Shown here in pieces: positions 8,714-15,505 of a stretch of 64,000 nucleotides of DNA (position 1 is the first letter of the stretch; each line of letters starts with the position of its first letter). The position numbers and the translations under genes were made by a program. Origin of the DNA: Streptomyces massasporeus (GTDB lineage: Bacteria; Actinomycetota; Actinomycetes; Streptomycetales; Streptomycetaceae); assembly GCF_014648995.1 (NCBI RefSeq), contig NZ_BMSE01000019.1, positions 1 through 64,000 of the forward strand, in the 5' to 3' direction. The notes under the pieces are model-generated. The model made no database searches. It saw only the letters and a program-made list of their open reading frames with translations, and was not told the origin of the DNA.

Positions 8714-8932
8714 GTGTCGGATGTGCTGAGGGAATCCGCCCGCTCGGGCGCGTTCGCCGCCGTCTTCGACGCCCCCGCGAAGGATGACGAGCAGCCGACG
8801 CATCTGCACTTCCATGTCGCCCGGATCCTCCAGGACACGGTGGGAACCCCGGAGACGGGCGGGATGTACCGGGTTGCGATCGAGGACGCCAGCGCCTGGA
8901 CCGTGGGCGCCTTCAGCTGTTCCGACCACTGA
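8714..8932 (+). CDS. Small hypothetical protein
   Basis: A 72-residue soluble, acidic protein starting at GTG 8714 behind a weak GGTAGAGG. Codon third positions are strongly G/C, which supports it being real. It contains a histidine-rich THLHFHVARIL segment and ends AFSCSDH, with one cysteine. No family is recognised. It stands alone between the broken ATPase gene and a strong bidirectional hairpin. Confidence 0.55.
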   Translation: MSDVLRESARSGAFAAVFDAPAKDDEQPTHLHFHVARILQDTVGTPETGGMYRVAIEDASAWTVGAFSCSDH

Positions 8933-8960
8933 GCGACGGCGACGGGAACCCGCTGCACGC

Positions 8961-8998
8961 AGTGTGGGCCCGACCGGTGTACCGGTCGGGCCCACACT
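8961..8998. terminator. 18-bp inverted repeat, bidirectional terminator
   Basis: AGTGTGGGCCCGACCGGT (8961-8978) and its exact complement (8981-8998) are separated by 2 nt. It lies between the convergent 72-residue gene (ending 8932) and the 102-residue gene (ending 9034). Confidence 0.75.
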
Positions 8999-9033
8999 GC
9001 TGGTCAGGTGTCGGCTCGTGTCTGTTTACCGGG

Positions 9034-9342
9034 TCAGACCGCGAGAGGGGTGCCGAGCATCGCGGAGGCGTGCTGCATCGGGCTGAGAATGCCCAGGGGC
9101 GCTGCCTCGGGGACGGCGCGGCAGGTGAAGCCGAGCTGAGCCATGGCCCGCAGGACTTCGGCGGCGCTGAAGTCACGACGGTCCTGGCGGGTGATGACCT
9201 GGCCGACCTGCTTGACGGGGTAGTGGCGGCGGCCGATGATCACCGATTCGCCGGTGACCGGTTCGGGTTTGATGCCCTTCATCGATTCCAGCACGCCGCT
9301 CTTGGTGAGCTCGAAGGGGAAGCGGGCGATGACGCAGCGCAT
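9034..9342 (-). CDS. Conserved small protein (resembles the actinobacterial 'SCO5918 family')
   Basis: A 102-residue basic protein beginning MRCVIARFPFELTKSGVLESM and ending MLGTPLAV. It carries PVTGESVIIGRRHYPVKQVGQVITRQDRRDFSA-like positively charged strands (written here in part) and an AAEVLRAMAQLGF helix. From memory it resembles a small Streptomyces protein encoded beside a DEAD-box helicase and cold-shock gene; the family name is a recollection. It is the last gene of a minus-strand run helicase - CBS protein - this gene, with 50 bp separating it from the CBS gene. Function unknown; nucleic-acid binding is plausible given the company and charge. Confidence 0.75.
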   Translation of the reverse strand: MRCVIARFPFELTKSGVLESMKGIKPEPVTGESVIIGRRHYPVKQVGQVITRQDRRDFSAAEVLRAMAQLGFTCRAVPEAAPLGILSPMQHASAMLGTPLAV

Positions 9343-9392
9343 GTGGCCTCACAGAGAGAAGGAAAGAACGGTCCGGCCAGGAGCGAGGTGTT

Positions 9393-9797
9393 TCAGCGGG
9401 AAAGGGCGAGGATGCCCCGGGCGCTGCCTTGCTCGTCGACCATAGGCAGGACACCGAGCCGACGGGTGCGCATCGCGTGCTCGGCTTCGGCCATCGTGGT
9501 CACGGGTGAGGCGAACGAGCCGTGGTCGCCGAGGATGTCGCGCAGGCGGACACGGTCCGTGTAGTCGGAGCTGTCTCGGACGGCGGCGAGTTCGGTCCGG
9601 GTGACCAGGCCGGTGCACTGGCCGTCCTGGTCACAGACGACGAGTCGGACCGTGCGGGCCGCGGCCATGACGGCCAGCGCCACCTCGACGCTCATGTCGT
9701 CACAGACCTGCGGTCCGGCCGCGTCCATGACCTCCACCGCCGGCCTGTGCACGGAGTCGGCGTCCGCCGGGCGGGGCTGTGTCTGAACCAGCGTCAC
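9393..9797 (-). CDS. CBS-domain pair protein
   Basis: A 134-residue protein made of two CBS motifs (Bateman module), which usually sense adenosine nucleotides. The first repeat is around VEVMDAAGPQVCDDMSVEVA and LVVCDQDGQCTGLVTRTEL; the second around LGDHGSFASPVTTM and RLGVLPMVDEQGSARGIL. I chose GTG 9797 (VTLVQTQ) because a perfect AGGAGG lies 6 nt upstream; an upstream ATG at 9836 would only add basic residues with no ribosome site. It lies 46 bp downstream of the DEAD-box helicase and is probably cotranscribed with it. Confidence 0.85.
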   Translation of the reverse strand: MTLVQTQPRPADADSVHRPAVEVMDAAGPQVCDDMSVEVALAVMAAARTVRLVVCDQDGQCTGLVTRTELAAVRDSSDYTDRVRLRDILGDHGSFASPVTTMAEAEHAMRTRRLGVLPMVDEQGSARGILALSR

Positions 9798-9843
9798 AAG
9801 GTGCCTCCTGCAGAGATGGGTACGCTTCCTGATCACGAGAGTT

Positions 9844-11337
9844 CTAGGCCGCCGCGCCGAAGCCGGGCTGGCGTACGGGGGTGCGCCTGGTCGCCGAGGC
9901 GGGGCGGCGTCGGCCTCGGGAGATGGTGCTGCGCTTGGGGCGTTCGACCACCGGTGCGGTGATGACGACCGGGATGCCGGACGGGACCTGGGCGCCGGTG
10001 ATCCGGCTCAGGGCCTCGTCGCCCGAGCGGATCTGGGTGGTCTGCGGCCGGATTCCGGCGTCCGACATGAGGCGGACCATGCCTCGGCGCTGGTTCGGCG
10101 TGACCAGGGTGACGACGCTGCCGGACTCGCCGGCGCGGGCGGTACGGCCGCCGCGGTGGAGGTAGTCCTTGTGGTCGGTCGGCGGATCGACGTTGACGAC
10201 CAGGTCGAGGTTGTCGACGTGGATGCCGCGCGCCGCGACGTTGGTCGCCACCAGCACAGTGACGTGCCCCGTCTTGAACTGCTCCAGCGTGCGGGTGCGC
10301 TGCGGCTGCGACTTGCCACCGTGCAGCGCGGCGGCCCGTACCCCGCTGTTGAGCAGGTCCTGGGTCAGCCGGTCGACGGCGTGCTTGGTGTCCAGGAACA
10401 TGATCACGCGGCCGTCGCGGGCGGCGATCTCGGTCGTGGCGGCGTGCTTGTCGGCGCCGTGGACGTGCAGGACGTGGTGCTCCATCGTCGTGACCGCACC
10501 TGCCGACGGGTCGACCGAATGCACGACGGGGTCGGTCAGATAGCGGCGCACCAGCAGGTCGACGTTACGGTCCAACGTGGCGGAGAACAGCATCCGCTGC
10601 CCCTCCGGACGCACTTGGTCGAGCAGCGCGGTGACCTGCGGCATGAAACCCATGTCGGCCATCTGGTCGGCCTCGTCCAGCACCGTGATGCCCACGTGGT
10701 TCAGCCTGCAGTCGCCACGGTCGATGAGGTCCTTGAGCCGCCCCGGGGTCGCGACGACGACCTCGGCTCCGCCGCGCAGCGCACTGGTCTGCCTGCCGAT
10801 CGACATGCCGCCCACCACCGTGGCCAGCCGCAGCCGCACGGAGCGGGCGTACGGGGTCAGCGCGTCGGTCACCTGCTGCGCCAGCTCACGCGTGGGTACG
10901 AGGATCAGCCCCAGGGGCTGACGGGGCTCGGCACGCTGTCCAGCGGTGCGGGCGAGCAGGGCGAGGCCGAACGCGAGGGTCTTGCCGGAACCGGTGCGCC
11001 CGCGACCCAGCACGTCACGGCCCGCCAGGGAGTTCGGCAGCGTCGCTCCCTGGATCGGGAACGGTACGGTCACACCCTGCCGTCCGAGTTCGGCCAGGAG
11101 CTGCTCGGGCATGTCGAGATCGGCGAAGCCCTCGACGGCGGGCAGCGCGGGGGTGATCGTCCTGGGCAGCGCGAACTCACCCTGCGCTGCGGCGGGCCGA
11201 CGGCCGTAACCGCCGGAGCGGACGGGGGCGCCGGTACGGCGCGGCGCCTGCGAGCCGTAGCCGCTGCCACCCCTTCCGGCGTCGGCACGGCCGTCACGGG
11301 TGCGGGCGGGGCGGTCATTCGTGTACGCGCGGTTCAT
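9844..11337 (-). CDS. DEAD-box ATP-dependent RNA helicase
   Basis: A 497-residue helicase with all superfamily 2 motifs in order: Q-motif region (TVPFPIQGATLP), motif I GRTGSGKT, Ia PTRELAQQ, Ib TPGR, II DEAD (VLDEADQMADMGFM), III SAT, then in the second RecA domain VATNVAARGIHVD (V) and HRGGRTARAG (VI). Both ends are glycine/arginine-rich tails typical of RNA-binding extensions. It should unwind structured RNA at low temperature or in RNA decay. ATG 11337 (MNRAYTND) has GAGGAAGG 6 nt upstream. It sits between two cold-shock genes and not far from RNase J, which suggests shared use in cold or RNA stress. Confidence 0.95.
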   Translation of the reverse strand: MNRAYTNDRPARTRDGRADAGRGGSGYGSQAPRRTGAPVRSGGYGRRPAAAQGEFALPRTITPALPAVEGFADLDMPEQLLAELGRQGVTVPFPIQGATLPNSLAGRDVLGRGRTGSGKTLAFGLALLARTAGQRAEPRQPLGLILVPTRELAQQVTDALTPYARSVRLRLATVVGGMSIGRQTSALRGGAEVVVATPGRLKDLIDRGDCRLNHVGITVLDEADQMADMGFMPQVTALLDQVRPEGQRMLFSATLDRNVDLLVRRYLTDPVVHSVDPSAGAVTTMEHHVLHVHGADKHAATTEIAARDGRVIMFLDTKHAVDRLTQDLLNSGVRAAALHGGKSQPQRTRTLEQFKTGHVTVLVATNVAARGIHVDNLDLVVNVDPPTDHKDYLHRGGRTARAGESGSVVTLVTPNQRRGMVRLMSDAGIRPQTTQIRSGDEALSRITGAQVPSGIPVVITAPVVERPKRSTISRGRRRPASATRRTPVRQPGFGAAA

Positions 11338-11618
11338 GCGGAACCTTCCTCGATGTGGCACATATCAAGGAATTCCCATGAACGGCACGGAGAATTACAA
11401 GTATGGACCGGTGGCAAAAGAAAGCAGATCTGGCCGGCGAAAACATCCGTGGGCACAGGTGCTGAAATGGGTGGCGCGATCGGGGCCTTGCGATCCGGGG
11501 CCGGCTGCGGTGCAGCGCTTCAGGATGCGCCTGCGTCCTGAGGGAGGAACCGCTCACGGTGGTACTGCGGATTCCTCCGGGTCGTCCCGCGGGTGAAACC
11601 TCTGCGGGATACGCGTGC

Positions 11619-11656
11619 AGCTGGGGCCCGCACCCCGAAGGATGCGGGCCCCAGCT
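11619..11656. terminator. 14-bp stem terminator downstream of cold-shock gene 2
   Basis: AGCTGGGGCCCGCA (11619-11632) pairs perfectly with 11643-11656 across a 10-nt loop. It begins 19 bp beyond the minus-strand cold-shock stop. The remaining 11338-11618 hold only the helicase leader/promoter; I see no gene there. Confidence 0.75.
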
Positions 11657-11674
11657 CCAGTCTGTGCGTGAGCG

Positions 11675-11878
11675 TCAGGCCGGAACGATGTTCTCGGCCG
11701 TCGGGCCCTTCTGGCCCTGCGCGATATCGAAGGTCACCTTCTGGCCCTCGAGCAGCTCACGGAAGCCCTGCGCGGCAATGTTCGAGTAGTGGGCGAACAC
11801 GTCGGCGCCGCCACCGTCCTGCTCGATGAAGCCGAAGCCCTTTTCCGCGTTGAACCACTTCACGGTACCAGCAGCCAT
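11675..11878 (-). CDS. Cold-shock protein (CspA family), copy 2
   Basis: A 67-residue OB-fold nucleic-acid chaperone with VKWFNAEKGFGFI (RNP-1) and VFAHYSNI (RNP-2), ending TAENIVPA. ATG 11878 has a very good ribosome site, AAAGGAGATATGAC. It has its own terminator downstream and an unoccupied leader of more than 200 bp upstream, so it is probably monocistronic and cold-regulated. Close paralogue of the gene at 6105-6308. Confidence 0.96.
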   Translation of the reverse strand: MAAGTVKWFNAEKGFGFIEQDGGGADVFAHYSNIAAQGFRELLEGQKVTFDIAQGQKGPTAENIVPA

Positions 11879-12309
11879 GTCATATCTCCTTTGGGGCAGT
11901 GCATCGGCATCCGCACCACGCGGACGCCGTGTCGCCGCAATGATTACCCCGCCCGGAAATGACCGGAAATACAAAAGCGCTCCGACCGGCAGAAGCCTGG
12001 TGGGGGCACTTGAAGCTTTGGGAACCACAACTGCAACTGAGAACGACAGTAGCACGCCGGAACGACCCTTGTGCGTTGGATAATTCCACGCCGCTCCTCG
12101 CGGCAAAAACTCCCGCCGCACGGCCCCCCAAAATCTGATCCCTCGGGAACAGATATTAATTCACCCGGAGTTCAACGTCTCAGGAAGAGTTGCCGACCGG
12201 CACGCGGCGCGACGGCTGGGGAAAAGCCGCTGCCGCCCAGGAAACGCAGCTGCGAGACTGTGGGACGACCATGCCGCAGCGGCTGCCGTTCCCAGTCCCG
12301 GATGAGCGA
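11879..12309. other. Leader/promoter region of cold-shock gene 2; no gene seen
   Basis: About 430 bp with no convincing frame. It is locally richer in A/T (around 12130-12180, including ATATTAATTCACC) than its surroundings, which fits a promoter and long 5' leader on the minus strand, or inserted DNA next to the transposase remnant. Confidence 0.4.
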
Positions 12310-12432
12310 GCCCACCTCTTCAGTGCGGGTGAGGCGCCTGGTCATGAGGGTGATGGCCGCCCGGGTGATCAGGCTCTCGGAGTGCTTGACGAACCGTTCG
12401 CACTCCCGCGTATGCCGACGGGACATCTTCGT
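12310..12432 (-). pseudogene. C-terminal remnant of an IS5-type transposase
   Basis: On the minus strand from about 12426 the frame reads RECERFVKHSESLIT and then AAITLMTRRLTR. This resembles the end of IS5/IS1112-type DDE transposases (pattern R-D-Y-E-R-L-P-x-H-S-E-x-x-I-T-x-A-x-I-x-L-M-x-R-R-L). No catalytic DDE residues or terminal inverted repeats remain. The call rests on about 35 residues. Confidence 0.5.
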
Positions 12433-12533
12433 GTACTACTCCGACCGAGTGGCCGGGCAGTCCGACGGTGCGACGTGTGCTGGTGACCGTCGGCTGAAGC
12501 GCCCGCATCACATGAGACAACCGGGCCGACAGG

Positions 12534-12929
12534 TCAGGGAACTTCTTCCAACAGTTGTTCGGTCCAGATGGTTTTGCCCGCAACGTGTAGCGGCTCCCCC
12601 AGCGAGGGGTCAGCTGCGCCACCAGGACCAGACCGCGGCCGCCTTCATCCGTCCACCGGGCCCGTCGCAGATGCGGCTGCGTCTGGCTGGGATCGGAGAC
12701 CTCGCAGATCAGACGTTGATCCCGAATCAGCCGCAGGCCCCACTGGGGCACCGCCGTAGCGGATGGCGTTGGTGACCAGCTCGCTGACGATCAGCTCTGT
12801 GGTGAACACCAGATGTTCCAGCTCCCAGGCGGCAGTGGCATCTTCGGGAAGTCGGCGCACCTGGGTCACCAGAAGTGCCAGATCGTCGTCCAAGGGCCTG
12901 CAGACGTTTTTCCAGAATGCGGCTACCAA
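12534..12929 (-). pseudogene. Remnant of a SpoIIE-type PP2C phosphatase with fused ATPase domain
   Basis: Only the 3' end of a SpoIIE-family regulator survives. PLDDDLALLV is the end of the PP2C domain. It is followed too soon by LVFTTELIVSELVTNAIRYGG, the start of the C-terminal HATPase_c_2 domain: some 30 linker residues are missing. At a G run (about 12740) one extra G moves the frame; the protein continues as GLRLIRDQRLICEVSDPS and EGGRGLVLVAQLT. At a second G run (about 12566) one missing G restores the original frame, giving GKTIWTEQLLEEVP and a stop at 12534. A phosphatase domain, start codon and intact frame are all lacking. Confidence 0.78.
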
Positions 12930-13009
12930 TTTTCGTGACGTCGGCGGGATGCCCCAAACGCGGAAGCCGGGTAGAAACGCGGTGGTCGGGAACGGCGCGG
13001 GTCAGGCGG

Positions 13010-13122
13010 TCAGGGCCTGGTCGACGGTGGGATGGCAGCCGGTGACCTTGTCCAGGCCGACGATCTCAAGGAGCCGTAGCACCGATTCCTGGGCGCCGGC
13101 GATACTCAGCCATCCCGGTTCT
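13010..13122 (-). pseudogene. C-terminal scrap of a STAS-domain anti-sigma factor antagonist
   Basis: The minus strand reads GWLSIAGAQESVLRLLEIVG and then LDKVTGCHPTVDQALTA before a stop at 13010. This is the typical last strand and helix of BldG/SpoIIAA-like STAS proteins. An in-frame stop lies immediately upstream (about 13128), so the conserved phosphorylated serine region is gone. It lies directly upstream of the SpoIIE-type remnant on the same strand, suggesting a lost partner-switching operon. Confidence 0.65.
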
Positions 13123-13181
13123 CACGGGACATGTGAGGCAGAGTGCCGGGTACGCGCAGGACGCGTGAAGGGGGAACGAGG

Positions 13182-13528
13182 GTGGACCCGGCAGAATCAG
13201 TCCCCAAGGGTGAGGGCACCGTGGTGCCGGACGCCCCTCAGATACAGGACACCGTCGCGCTGGACGGTGACGGGCACGTGATCGCTGAGGCACGCCACCG
13301 GGCGGTGGACTTCCTCACCCGTGTCCAGGCGGAGCACGGCCTGCCGGTGTCCGCTCGCGCAATGGACCTGACCCAACTGGTGGTCAGCGAGCTCGTCACC
13401 AACGCCCGCAGGTACGCCCCTGGCCCCGTGCTGATGGAACGGCGCGTCACCGGCGCCGGCGTGGAAGTGGTCGTGCGGGACAGCGATCCCGTCCTGCCAG
13501 TGGCGACGGCCACCGATGCGAGGGCGCC
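13182..13528 (+). pseudogene. 5' part of an anti-sigma-like ATPase, truncated by a junction
   Basis: From GTG 13182 (GGGGGAACGAGG upstream) the frame gives a normal HATPase_c_2 protein of the type often called ATP-binding SpoIIE family protein: HVIAEARHRAVDFLTRV, LTQLVVSELVTNARRYAPGP (N box) and VEVVVRDSDPVLPV (G1 box). After VATATDARAP the homology stops and the same DNA continues as an aldehyde dehydrogenase in another frame. The G2/G3 half of the ATP site is missing. The open frame runs on to 13697 but the tail is out-of-frame dehydrogenase. Confidence 0.72.
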
Positions 13529-14232
13529 GGCCGCAAGAAGGCGGGTACACCGCTGCTCGACAAGCCGGCCACCAGCGAACTGGGCGGGGTCTCCCCCACG
13601 ATCGTGCTGCCGGGCGGCTGGTCCGAGGCGGACCTGCGCTACCAGGCCGAGCACATCGCCACCCAGAAGCTGCACCACAACGGCTACAACTGCGTAGCGA
13701 GCCAGGCGGTCGTCGTCAATGCCGACTGGGTGCAGAAGGACCGCTTCCTGGCCCACCTGCGAACCGCGCTGGCCGACGCACCCGCCCGCTCCCCGCGCTA
13801 CCCCGGCAGCGACGACCGGGGCCGCCCACGCCCTCGACACGTACGGCGACGACGCCGAACGGCTCGGAGCAGGCCGCGTGCTGATCACAGGTCTCGCCCC
13901 GGCGGAACCCGGACCAGCTCTGACCACGGAGCACTTCGCCCCCGTCCTCGCCGTGTTGAAACTCCCCCGGTGACCCGCGCCAGTTCCGCGCCGAGGCGGT
14001 CCGCACCACGAACAAGGAGCCGAACTCCGCTACGGCACCATTGCGTTGAACGCCTGGGCCGATGTCGGCTAGCTCACCGCAACCGTCTCCTGGGATGCTT
14101 TCCCGGGGCACACCCCCGACGCGTGCAGAGCGGCATCGGCGTCGTGCACAACACGCTCCTCCTGGACGGGCCCGAGCGCACCGTGGTCCGGAGCCCGTTC
14201 CACCCTGCGCCCCAGGCGCTCCTGCACGGGGT
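13529..14232 (+). pseudogene. 3' part of an aldehyde dehydrogenase family gene, multiply broken
   Basis: It begins mid-protein at GRKKAGTPLLDKPATSELGG and keeps good family sequence (LPGGWSEADLRYQAEHIATQ, NGYNCVASQ with the catalytic-loop cysteine). The frame shifts near 13815 (to AAHALDTYGDDAERLGAGRV), shifts again at a C5 run near 13968 (to GDPRQFRAEAVRTTNKE), lacks a segment, then resumes RYGTIALNAWADVG and meets a TAG at 14070 where tyrosine is expected. LTATVSW, FPGHTP and finally SGIGVVHNTLLLDGPERTVV follow in changing frames. The 5' half is absent and replaced by the ATPase fragment. Confidence 0.75.
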
Positions 14233-14562
14233 TCAGCTTGATCGGGTGGGCACTCTGGGCACCGATGCAGCACGCCCGTCGCTTCCTGTATTGAAGCGGC
14301 AGCATCCGCCTCACCCCGCAGCCAGGCTCTGCGCTCGACGACCGGCGGGCAGGGCCCGGCTCAGGGCAAACTCATCGCCAAGGAGACAGGGCGGAGTCGG
14401 CGCATGGCTCCGCCCACGGGGTTCCCAACTGTCTCTCTGGCCGGGCTCTCACCTCGTCCCGGCCTCGAGTGGTCCAGAAGCTCCTCACGGTGTGGACTTT
14501 CCGATGCGGAGGGAGTCATGGACACGTCGCTCGTCGCAGAGAGTTGGTGAGGCGCCCTGACT
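14233..14562. other. Gene-free stretch
   Basis: About 330 bp downstream of the broken dehydrogenase. I see no frame with protein-like sequence and no clear repeat or hairpin. Confidence 0.35.
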
Positions 14563-14718
14563 TTAGAAGAAGTGCTTGCGTCCACCGACCGCGCGACCGG
14601 TCGCACCCAGGATCCACAGGATGGCGCCAACCAGAATGAGGATGCCACCGATCGTCGTCAGCAGACCCATGCCGACAAGCAGGCCGATGATCAGCAGAAT
14701 AAGCCCAAGAATGATCAT
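14563..14718 (-). CDS. Small hydrophobic membrane protein (DUF6131-like)
   Basis: A 51-residue protein, MIILGLILLIIGLLVGMGLL followed by a second hydrophobic segment ending WILGATGR and a short basic tail AVGGRKHFF. Two transmembrane helices with a tight glycine turn are evident. From memory this matches the short actinobacterial DUF6131 type; its function is unknown. I chose ATG 14718, with GGGG about 6 nt upstream; an ATG at 14730 would add MGFK. It is intact although it lies between two pseudogenes. Confidence 0.75.
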   Translation of the reverse strand: MIILGLILLIIGLLVGMGLLTTIGGILILVGAILWILGATGRAVGGRKHFF

Positions 14719-14886
14719 TTTAAACCCCATCGTCAATTCCGGCTCAGGCGCGTGTGCGTATGAGCTTCACAAGGGCCTGAGTTCGTCCCTTGGTGGGTAG
14801 ATCCCGACCAGCTCCGAATGCCAGGACCTCGGTGCAATAGCCCTTGTGCCCGGCGACACGGTGTTCACGCCCTCCTTGGAAACTTC

Positions 14887-15289
14887 GTTCAGTACGCCGT
14901 CTCAGCGACCGTCCTTTGCTCCGGAAGGCCATTCCACCCCGGCCGGTTGGACGTTGGTGACGGAGACCCCGGGCAGCAGCGCCTACAGGCAGGTCCTCAG
15001 GTCCAAGGGCTTCTTCACCCTCGCCAGCCGGCCCTGGGTGACGGGACTGTGGCCGCAGGCCGGTTCGGTGGCTCGCTTCGAGCCTTCCTCTGCTCGTGAC
15101 ACCCGCCAGCCCTTATGCGCAGGAACTCGTCTTCATCGGCCCCAGGTGGACGCGGAGCTGCTGCGCGCCGACCTGAACGGCTGCCTCATGCAGGAAGGCG
15201 TAGCTCTGCCCGCTTCCGATCTTCCCTGCCTGGCGCACCTACGGCTCCTGCGAGAGTTGCGCATGAGCACGACCCCCTCACCACGGTGA
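14887..15289 (+). pseudogene. C-terminal remnant of a CobW-family GTPase/metallochaperone
   Basis: Frame 1 gives YAVSATVLCSGRPFHPGRL, the start of the CobW C-terminal domain. Frame 2 then gives LRSKGFFTLASRPWVTGLWP and QAGSVARFEPSS, its core. Around 15112 the expected YAQELVFIGP is found one frame over, after which frame 2 resumes QVDAELLRADLNGCLM to a stop at 15289. The last two shifts fit one extra T and one missing C in a C run, so they cancel. The GTPase domain with its Walker A and CxCC motifs is not present upstream. Confidence 0.6.
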
Positions 15290-15505
15290 CGGGGCACTCA
15301 AACTCCGGGTCCAGTCGGTGGTCGCAGCCACGGCGGAGCTTCAATGGTCACTGACACGAAACTTTTCTGGCGCCAGCCCCGCCCTGCCTCCCGCGGGGTT
15401 CCGTCGTCTCACGGATCCGCGCAGAGATCCCCGGCTCCCGGATTTCACCGGGGAACTCTCACACCGCCTTCACGCATATGCTCCGAGGTGCGCCCGGGGG
15501 CTCCG

